Source of the DNA: Diplonema japonicum
Taxonomy: Eukaryota; Euglenozoa; Diplonemea; Diplonemida; Diplonemidae
Reading direction: 5' to 3'
Length of the DNA: 64,000 nt
Assembly (NCBI GenBank): GCA_964019335.1
Contig: OZ025742.1
Coordinates: 310,001 to 374,000, forward strand
Shown: positions 19,866 to 29,700 of the stretch, one piece after another
Layout of the letters: every line of letters starts with the position of its first letter
Numbering within the stretch: position 1 is the stretch's first letter
The notes under the pieces: generated by a model
What the model saw: only the letters and a program-made list of their open reading frames with translations
Told to the model about the DNA's origin: nothing
The model's database searches: none
Position numbers and translations under genes: made by a program

Positions 19866-21116
19866 ATGAAGATAAGTCAAAAAGCGCGAGTTGCGACCAT
19901 GCGGCGGTGGTGCACAAGCACGACTACAACGACCGCCTCCACCACAACCTCATCAGGAGAAGAATCACCGAAAGGCCCGTTTGACTATATTAAGTCGGAC
20001 CTCGAGTCCATTGCTGACCACATCAACCAGCTTGTCAAACAGAAGGACAACAAGATCCTCGACCACGCCGCAGGGTACCTCCTCCAGCACAAGGGGAAGA
20101 TGCTGCGACCGGCAATAGTGGCGTTAAGCGGTTACGCAGCGATGCCCGGTGAAGAGAGGCTGTGCAGGGAACTGCACGGCGGTATGGCCATGCTGGAAAT
20201 GATGAAACAAGAAAAAAGAGACCTCAGCGATTTGACAAGTCATCCCTTCAACCGCCACCTCCGCTTGGCCGAGATCACCGAGCTTGTCCACACCGCATCC
20301 CTTATCCACGATGATGTTCTGGATGAGTCACCCACACGTCGGGGGCAGGCTTCCCTACACTCTGTGGTTGGGATCAAGGTGGCTGTGCTCACTGGGGACT
20401 ATTTGCTGGCACGGGCATCTCACTGGTTGGCAACGTTAGGCGACAATCGTGTTGTGTTGAATCTTTCCCAAGCGCTGGAAGATCTGACCGTTGGTGAGGT
20501 GATGCAGATGGAGGGTGCCAACGACATCCCCACTTACCTTAAAAAATCATTCAATAAAACTTCGTCTCTCATCGCGCATAGTTGCCGGGGTGCGGCTATT
20601 CTCTCCGACCCAGCCAACCTCCCGGTTCACGATGCTATTTTCGCGTACGGGAAGCACCTCGGGCTCGCTTTCCAGATCATCGATGATATTCTCGATTTCA
20701 CCTCCACCGACTCCGAGATGGGGAAACCTGCTTTTGCCGACCTCAAGGCGGGGGTTGTAACGCTTCCGGTACTGAGTTTTTTTTTTTTTTTTTTTTTTAA
20801 AGATTTTTTTTTTTTTTTTTTTTAGGTGCTTCTTTCTGCGGAACGCGACGCGAAAATGAAAACGCTTCTCGACAGGAAATTCTGCCTTGACGACGACATC
20901 GATACCGCAATGGAGATTATCCAACAATCTGAAGTGCTTGAGGAATCGAAGGCCAAGGCGGAGGAGGAGATCAGATTGGCGATTGAGGCGCTTCAGGTTT
21001 GAGGGAAAAAAAAAAAGAAAAAAAAAAGAAAAAACCCTAACTAGGTCATCCCCGACACCTGCGCCAAAGAATCTATGATAAAATTGACCGACCTTGTGCT
21101 GAGCAGGCGGAAGTAA
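19866..21116 (+). CDS. COQ1: Long-chain trans-polyprenyl diphosphate synthase (ubiquinone side chain), three exons
   Basis: The proposed exons are 19866-20768, 20826-20996 and 21045-21116, giving 381 residues. It is a head-to-tail isoprenyl synthase: the first Asp-rich motif HDDVLDESPTRRG follows an ELVHTASLI helix, the GDYLLARA helix is present, and the second Asp-rich motif is FQIIDDILDF. KGKMLRPAIV near residue 80 is the IPP-binding stretch. Solanesyl/decaprenyl synthases (Coq1) elongate farnesyl or geranylgeranyl diphosphate in mitochondria. The Ser/Thr/Arg-rich N-terminus could be a targeting peptide; the second ATG at 19899 is an alternative start. Without splicing the ORF runs into poly-Phe. 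Removing two introns restores the conserved C-terminal helices, ending with IPDTCAKESMIKLTDLVLSR as expected for the family. Confidence 0.88.
20769..20825 (+). other. Intron 1 (57 nt, GT-AG) of the polyprenyl synthase gene
   Basis: The donor is TTCCG|GTACTG and the acceptor TTTTTAG|GTGC. The interior is nearly pure T. Splicing joins VTLP to VLLSAERD in phase 0. Confidence 0.88.
20997..21044 (+). other. Intron 2 (48 nt, GT-AG) of the polyprenyl synthase gene
   Basis: The donor is CTTCAG|GTTTGA and the acceptor CTAACTAG|GTCATC. The interior is A-rich with a CTAAC branch-like motif next to the acceptor. Splicing replaces an immediate TGA by the family's conserved C-terminal helix. Confidence 0.85.
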
Positions 21117-21542
21117 GTGGAAAATGGGAAAGAAACCAATTCAGTGTTATGGGGTGGGAGGGGGGGGTTTTTTTTTCTCCTTCTTTTTTTTCTCTTTTTT
21201 TTTATTCAATGCTTTGTTGAGCATCATAGGTGCGTGTTCTGATACATCCCCCCCCTTCTTTTTTCTTTTCTTTTTTCCCCCCGGAGTGTTCTCCCCCCCC
21301 CCCCCCCCCCGCCCCTCCTTTTCCTTTTCTTTGGCTGCTGCCAGCATCACCCTATTCTCTTTTTCCATTATTCTTTTTTGTAGCCTAAAAAGAAAGAAAA
21401 AAAAAAAGAGAGAAAGAGGAAATGGCGTTCGGAATACGTAAAGACGGGAGATCAACCGGATTGGGTTTCAGGTTGCGCTCATGGTTTACCAGAAGGGCGC
21501 TGCAACGGCATTTGTGGAAGTCACCCCAGCATACAGTATGCA

Positions 21543-21580
<38 letters not shown>

Positions 21581-22004
21581 AACCACTAAACCCGCATGTC
21601 ATAAAGAAAAAAAAAAATCCATGTCCTCTCGCGATTTCTTTCACCTTGTTTGGCTAAATGCTGCCCTTTTTCAGCATTATTTTAAGAATTTGAGAGCTAA
21701 AATCTAAAATTCGGGGAAAAGTGACAGTGAGGAATACCCGACTCCATCTTCAGGAGCCCGAAACACCGACAGGTATTAGAAACTCACTGATAGTCCACCA
21801 GACGCCAGAGAGGTGTGAACGCAAGCATATTTATTTTCCACTTTTTTTCTTCTCCCCCCCCCCCCCCCCCTTACCAAACAGGGAATTAGGTCAAAAATTA
21901 TAAGGTCAAAAGCCAGCTCAAGGCTTAAATGCTGCCATTTTTTATTTTTGAATTTTTTTGGAAAATTAACTTTTTCGGTTTTTGGCCTGCTGGCTTAGTG
22001 GTTA

Positions 22005-22046
<42 letters not shown>

Positions 22047-22300
22047 ACCTTTAGATTGGAATATTAGGTCTGTCTCGATCTGGGGCAGTGTGGGTAACAC
22101 GATTTACTTATGTAATGATGGCGTTCAGTATGTTCTCGGCTTTTGTTTTTACCAGCGGGCTTGATGAATATAATATTTTCACTCCTATCCACGTGAAATT
22201 AGCCGATTTGGGCATCATAATGCACTCGGATATTGCTGCTCTAAATAGAATAGGTGAGGTATGGTTGTCAACGGAAAGTTTAAAAAAAAGAAAAAAAAAA
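21117..22300. other. Intergenic region with unassigned coding-like fragments
   Basis: After pyrimidine-rich sequence a frame ending EINRIGFQVALMVYQKG...YSMH stops at TAA 21544-21546, directly before a 35-A run. A pair of inverted TAACCACTAA-type sequences (21579-21595 and 21989-22004) brackets the next 425 bp. An ORF at 22088-22303 reads ...HVKLADLGIIMHSDIAALNRIGEVWLS; it could be an exon or gene remnant. None matches a family I can name. Confidence 0.35.
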
Positions 22301-23443
22301 TAACTATTTATTGCCAACAAATTATGAGTCATTATTTAACGCGAGTTCCCGAATTTTTTGCACGAGGGCCCGCAGGGCCCGAGTGCAAAAAAACGGGTAA
22401 CGAGAGTTAAATAATGGCTCATTTGGCGGCAAGTAAGTCGTTTTATTTCACTCTTCGTCATTTGAGTCACTCACTCTTCACTGCTTTCACTGCTGTTTTT
22501 TTTTCACGCAGGTCAGCCTTTTTGGGGAGTTTCCTAAGGTAATATGGGGTTGCTATTTCGCCATGGCATTTAAAGGGGAAGTAAGGCACTTATTCCCACT
22601 TTTAAGGGCTGGAATGGCCTCAGATGGCCAAAAATAGTCAAAATACCCCCACCCCAAAAAAATTTTTCAAGGGGTTGGGTGCATTTTTTTCCACGGCGAG
22701 ACTCATTTTCCCACTCTGAAGGGCCATTATTTAACTGCAAAATCTCATTATTTAACTAGTTAAATAATGGCGATTTCGCGTTAAATAATGGCCGTTTCGC
22801 GTTAAATAATGGCCATTTCGCGTTAAATAATGAGGCCCCTAGTGAGTGAAGAAAATGACGAAGAGTGAAATAATAACTATTTATTGCCAACAAATAATGA
22901 GTCATTATTTAACTCGAGTTCCCGAATTTTTTGCACGAGGGCCCGCAGGGCCCGAGTGCAAAAAAACGGGTAACGAGTGTTAAATAATGGCTCATTTGGC
23001 GGCAAGTAAGTCGTTTTATTTCACTTTTCGTCATTTGAGTCACTCACTCTTCACTGCTTTCACTGCTGTTTTTTTTCACGCAGGTCAGCTTTTTGGGGAT
23101 TTTCCTAAGGTAATACAGGGTAGCTATTTCGCCGTGGCATTTAAAGGGGAAGTAAGGCACTTATTCCCACTTTTAAGGGCTGGAATGGCCTCAGATGGCC
23201 AAAAATAGTCAAAATACCCCCACCCCAAAAAAAATTTTCAAGGGGTTGGGTGCATTTTTTTCCACGACAAGACCCATTTTTTCACTCTGAAGGGCCATTA
23301 TTTAACTGCAAAATCTCATTATTTAACTAGTTAAATAATGGCGATTTCGCGTTAAATAATGGCCGTTTCGCGTTAAATAATGGCCATTTCGCGTTAAATA
23401 ATGAGGCCCCTAGTGAGTGAAGAAAATGACGAAGAGTGAAATA
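22301..23443. repeat. Tandem duplication of a 571-bp fold-back repeat
   Basis: Two near-identical units lie head to tail (22301-22872 and 22873-23443). Each starts with a roughly 100-nt imperfect palindrome (first copy 22324-22423) with GTTAAATAATG arms and a GGGCCC tip. A segment bounded by inverted repeats follows (TTTCACTCTTCGTCATTT at 22444-22461, and its complement at 22850-22868). It contains a 24-bp perfect palindrome (22746-22769; 23317-23340) and three to four copies of a 21-nt GTTAAATAATGGC..TTTCGC motif. No ORF of note. Confidence 0.85.
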
Positions 23444-23478
23444 AAAAAAAAAAAAAAAAAAAAAAACTCCCCCCACAG

Positions 23479-23640
23479 GGGAGTGGTATAAATCGTGGAC
23501 GACTGTCGGACAATATTCAAGATTATCACGCAGCGAGCGGGACGGAAATCAACCGGTTGAGTTATGAACACTTCGGCAAGCAGGGTTCGACCGCATTCGC
23601 CCCGAAATTGCAAGATAAGGTCTCTGCTCCGAGGGAGTGA
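23479..23640 (+). other. Exon-like open frame of unknown function
   Basis: After CCCCACAG (a possible acceptor) a 53-codon frame reads GSGINRGRLSDNIQDY...EINRLSYEHFGKQGSTAF...PRE and stops at TGA. Its EINR...QG-STAF pattern weakly echoes the fragment at about 21445-21546. Possibly the last exon of a gene split by the fold-back repeats. The complementary strand is also open. Confidence 0.35.
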
Positions 23641-23736
23641 ACAATCTTTAGTTTTATTTTACCTAATATATTTGTTTTACCCCCCCCCCCCAGACTTCAC
23701 ATACAGAACGAAGGGGGGGGAAATGCGAGCGCAACC

Positions 23737-26700
23737 ATGAACATTCTTCCTGTCCTGCTGCTGACACTCTCAAGCCTTGAAATAGAATATCTATTTGACG
23801 ACGGTGATTCCTTCGCCTCTCTATTCAACACAGCCGGCGGAACACACCAGGGAAACCTCACTAAAACGGGTCCGGACAATGGTGTTCAACCATGCGGAAG
23901 TCACCCCAAAGCATGGGGTTACGGTGCAGCAGAAGCAGCCCACGCAAGCCCAGGGCCGATGTGGTCTGGAAGATGGGAAGTGGAGTGGTGGGATGGATGG
24001 GTGTTGGAAGGATGGGTCCGAAGTTCAGGCGGGAAAACAATCTTGCTGACCACGAACGGAAGTTTTTTTGAAACATCTGGGTGCGCGATATCGATCCAAG
24101 GAGACAGGGTCATGTTTGAAAATTTCGGGCAGATTGTCACCGAGACACAGAGCTTTACTACGACAGAGTCGCAAACGGGTTCGATTCCGGTGAACGACAC
24201 TCTTTTCCGATCCGACAACCTTTCCGCGGTTGTTAGAAACCTCACAAACAACACCGCTACATTAACTGCTACACCTACCACCATGCCTCTTGTTGTGTTT
24301 CAAGACAACAATGATACTTACCCGGCCACATCCACTGAGACTCTTGGGAGGCAGAACTACATCACGCTGTCTGTGTGGCATCACATCGCTGTTGCGTTCT
24401 GCGAACAAGATTCCCAGGTTGTCATTTACATCGACGGGACGGTCCGGGAGGTAGTGCCTGTTCCAAGGGGCACGCCGCGCTGCGATTTCACGTCGGGCGA
24501 TGTTGGGGTTTTGATTCCGTCATCGGCAGGGTGGGGTGTTGATAATTTCCGTTTTTACAATAGTTACCTGTCTGAGGACAACGTGTCGGCTTTGTACACC
24601 GACGCCTACCAACCCAAAGCAGGGATTGTATCGGGAACACAGGAGGTGTTCGCTTCCCTTTCGTTGACGTTTTCCGTCCACCCGTTTCACGGACAAGGCG
24701 TCTCTGTAGTCTTCGCCGGCAAGAACTGCTTAGAACCATTGTCCGAGCCTTATCATTTCGGGAACGGATCGGTTTCCATTCCAACCGCTGTTGTTGTTCC
24801 TTTGCGCGAGACGTTGTTTGGGCAGTTCTGTCTTTCTTACGACGGCGGGTTTCGTTACCACAGAGTGTCGGGTTACATTGCAACGTTTTCCAAAGCGCAG
24901 ACTACTGAGTATAGGTTCGAACGCACGGCGGAGTACTTATGGTTCTTCTTCGAGGGTACCGGGTTGTGCAGCATGCCGAACGTCGATCGCGCGAAGCTTG
25001 TAGAGATCCCGTCCGAGACACCCCCTGTTCTCGCAACCTACGGTGGAAATCTTACCGCATTGACACAGAGGCTCGACTTCTACTGCGGCAACAACAATGG
25101 TGTTCTTGAAACAGCGGATCTTCTCCCCGGGGATGAACGAGCACTGCAAACCACATCAGCGAGGCTTACCCCCCTTAACGGTCTCGGTGGGGACTTCATC
25201 GTTTGTTACAAAAATGACGGCGGGACCGGGGTCTCAACCTGGACGGCTGTTGGCAGATATCTTGAAATCCCAGAAGGTCATGGCACAACGGGCTGGATCA
25301 CACTCATTGGAGCTGGTCAGCAGTTCTACCAAGACAACGAGTACAGCATTGGGTGTGCGTTATCAGCTGCGATGCCTGCGTATGGGTTGGGCTGTGCGTC
25401 GGTTGAGTGGTTGTACCCTCCTTTGGGTTGGTTGCACAGTGTGATGTCCTTGAGGTTTGTTAATGTTAATGCGAGCAGTGTTGTCAGTCTCCCTGGAGCG
25501 TTTCTACAAAAGGCGCTGAGCGTGAATTTGAGCAGCTCTGTTGGGTTTGCGGGGAACTTCACGGAGAAGGGTTACATCGGGCTGCCCACGGACATTCAAT
25601 ACGAGCACCCCAGGTTGTGGAGTTTAACAAAATATTTTGTCGAAGTGTTCAAACCAGCGGGAGCCGAACCCACGTCGGGACGCGACGCGTTGCGCTTTGT
25701 GTTTGGAGGCGAGACAGATGTGAACGATGCTTGCAACACGGGGACGGTCCAAGTCGACTTTGTTCCGTACTCGGGCACGGAGACGCACAGGAGGTTCGAG
25801 GTTGTATTCCCACCGAAATTGCCGGGAACTGCCACTGTTTGTTACGGACAACCAGGTGACCCGTCGGGATACCGCCAGATCACCCCGACCGTGAACAGCC
25901 ACCTTTCCGTGATTGCATCCATCTCCAATTACTCCTTGAACCCGTACCCCCCATTTGTAAATCAAACCTTCGTTCTTGTTGTCCTCGGGCAGAACATCTT
26001 CGGCGTCAATGACACCGTCTACCTCACGAAGACACGCTGTGAATCCACAAACATCATCGACGACCACCTCTATCCATTCCCTGCCATTGAGACTCAGTAT
26101 GACAGCTACGGTGTTTCCATAGGCAGGTCAGCCGTCTTTGAAGTACCTTCCGGGTATAAAAAAGACATTCTCAAAGTCTGTTACAACCCTGGTCCGGGAT
26201 ACACTGGTGTTGGCGTGGCTGCCGTCACCAACCTGTGGGAGCCGATCTGGGTTACGAATAAACCCGAAGTGCTGTCGATAAACCTGGGTGGTGCTCTGGA
26301 CCTTTCAATGGTCGGAAACGGTGAGGTCGCGGTCCATACCGTGTTCGAGATCGGGTTGTTGGATCGATTTGGGGCACCTGTTGAGAACATTGGGGCGCGG
26401 TGCGTCATTTCAGTCACCTCGGCGTCGGTGTGGATCGATCCCCCTCCGAGCAACTTTGTTCCCGTCTTGTCAGGGACCACTGCCATGTTCACGACGCAGC
26501 GCTCGCCGGGAATGTGTGACTTCTCCGGTCTCTTCGGTGCATCGTTGGGGATGTTCGGAACGGCCGACATCCTCGTCGAAGTCACGCTCACCGATTACAC
26601 GCTCCTCTCCACCTCCGTTCCCGTTTTCATCGCCCAACCTTGCGACCCCGTCACTACCTGCAGCTCCCGAGGCCACTGCAGCATCAACGGCACGTGCATC

Positions 26701-29700
26701 TGCCACACCAACTACGTAACCGGTTCATGGGAAGGCGCTTCCTGCGAGCAGTGCCGGTACGGATACTACGGGCAATCGTGTAACATCTATTGCGACCATG
26801 CAACTTGCAACGGGCACGGTTCTTGCAGCACCATGGGGGACTGTATCTGCGACGTGTCCTTCCGAGGGCCTTCTTGCGGGATATGCCGGCAAAACTTCCA
26901 GCTTCCAGATTGCCTGCTGTGCATGGCAGGGCACTATGGCTCCGACTGCATGACGCGAGGCTGCGTCGCGGGGGGTTGCGGAAACGGGCAGTGCAGCACA
27001 GAAGGTGCATGTCTCTGCAGCGATGGATGGATGGGAACAACGTGCCAAACGCAGATAGCCCCAGTGAAGTGCGACGACATGATGCTAACGCGTGCTGCAA
27101 TATCAAGGGACAAGAAGACGATAGAGATCGCGTTTCTGGAAGCAGTAGCCACTGCCACGCACGTAGGAAGGACAGGGTGTTGGGAGTACATGCACAACAT
27201 GACTAGTGAGACGTGTTGGTGGAGCGATGAGCAGACCTTGGTGCTGGACAACAATGCAAACAGGTTCACAACAGGTGACGTTTTGCGGGTAGTTCAAGGT
27301 GGAGCCGTGGACTACCACGGGTGCACCACCACCAAGACGGCAAACGTGACGATCATATCAGCAGGCACAGCGCCTACTGTGACTCCCACCATCGTGGGCC
27401 CGTCGAGCGTGGCAGAGTGCAGCGGTGCTGCATTTTATGCAGACGTGCGAAGTGGCGACGGAAGCCTGCCGGACACGACGGTCACGTGGAGCTTCGCAGT
27501 GGAAACAGGCGTTCTGTCACCGTCAGCGCATCTCGCACGACTTGCCTCCACCACAACAACTAACATGCTTCAGGTCCCAGCCGACTACATGACCCCGGGA
27601 AGGTATAAAATCATACTTTCTGTCCGTGATGCATGGGGCACCGTGTACACAGCATCTCTCACTGTTTTGAAGCGAAACACACGCGATGACACCGCAGGAA
27701 GCTACCCGGGGCTTTGGGTAGGCGTGACATCTATCATCCAGAGCATTACATCGGACCCGTTTGTCCTCTCTGGCATGATGGCCATCCCCGGCTGCATTTA
27801 CCCCAACGGCATTATGGGTCCAGCTACGCAGTTGTATAGTTTCAAGTGGACTGTCGTCGACTCCCTGCAGCGAACGGTGGACATGAGGCTTCTCTACGAT
27901 TTGACGTTTCGTCCCGTGGCTGTTTTGGAAGCCCCGCCTGGTTTCTTTTCCCCGCTGTTCTCTCCTTATGCTATTTCGTTGGAGGCACAATCGATGTCTT
28001 CTGCGAAGGCGAAGGAGGCCGTGCAGTCGAAGCTGATCGTCTCTGCGGGGAAGCTTGGCATGGCTTTGAGTGGAGTTGGCCGGCAGCACCAACTGCCGAG
28101 CAACGAAACGCTTTCAGCACTCTGCTGGGACCCTGAAACGGAATTTTCCGGCCCGACAGTGAGGGTCCCATCATCAAAAACCACAATGATGTGGGGGTGC
28201 CGAAAAGGAAAACGGAGGAGCAATCCTGGTGACGCATGTGAACTGTTTCCAGGCCTGCTGACAAGGAGAGAGATAGGGCTTGCGGCAACTGCACCGCCTG
28301 GTGTTTACCACGTTGTAGTAGAGTGCACGAAGACATGGATCAGCGACGTCGTACCCCTCATGCGGAGCGAGATCAGATCCGGGTACATCGAAGTTGTACC
28401 GTCACCAACCTCCCGTTCTGCAGCCCCGCTGCAAGCGCGACAGACTGAAGTAGAGCTTGCTATTGTACAAAACCCGTACCCGTACTCGTCGCTACTGGCT
28501 TTTATACCTGTCCTCAACGGTCTCCACAGCATTTCGGACACGTGGTGGACGTGTGAAGGGTTGTGCCCAACCTCATTAAGTTCCCTCGCTTCCGGAACGC
28601 GGTACGTCTTCACAGTGACGTACGAACTCAGCCCGTGGTACCCCGTGGACGCCAACCAGACCGTGGTTCACATCCTGTACGCAGAGGTCGTCACAACGCA
28701 AAAGATTACCATTGGCAAGGTGTCCCTCATAGACGCAAGGCCCATAGCTGCTTCGCTGACTGTGATACGAGCCGTGACATATGGGTGGGGACAACCGGCG
28801 GGCGGGCTGGAGTATCGGTTCGAAGCGGAGATTACAGGGAAACTCCGGTACGTGGTGAGCGATTGGTCCGTGGAAACCGGTGTTGAAATCAGGGTGCCCT
28901 ATGTTTCAAGCCTTGAAACCTTCACCATCACCGTCACGGCAAGGGACATATGGGGAACGAAAGAGACAGTGACCACAGGGGTTCCGGTGTTCAACAAGGA
29001 AAATGCTGGATTAGATGTGATACTCGAGAGGATGAAGCAAGATAGAATGCACCATCCTGTTTCGATGGTGGGGTTAGTGGACTTATCGATTTATATGTCG
29101 GCGAGCGGTGTCGGGAACGGCGAGGCTGAAAAGCTTGGATTCTTTTTGTCGAATTTTCCGCGGACCGGGTTGGGGCGAACCAGGACGGGGAGGCTGCAGG
29201 CTGTTTTCGGTTTGAAGGTATTCATCGAGGCGAAGTGCCTCGACTACACACCGACGTTCGACGAGACAATGCACGTTGCAGGAATTATGCTGGAGGTAAC
29301 GCAAGGCAGCTCTTTAGAAATTGATCCGGAAACCTCCCGTAACATCTTAACCATCTTTGAGTGGCTAGCTCCGTTGTTAACCGAGTACAACGCAACAGGC
29401 GAGGCAACCTTGACAGACTTAATACACACCGTCACCCACGCCGCTGGAAACTTCTCCCCCGCGGGTACGAATAATTTCTCGATTTGCGAGACGTCACCTT
29501 CCGGACAGCTTACAGGGCTCTATCATTCTACCAACCCTGCCACTTTTACACCACTTTATGTCAACCCAGTTCCGCATGGGTTGGCTACGGTTTGTCGGTT
29601 TATCTGGGGATACGATGTTTTACATTGGACAAACGGTGTAGTTAAGGTCCATGGAGCAAGCACTGTGTCGGTTTCAGCGGTGGAAACGGTGACGGGGAAA

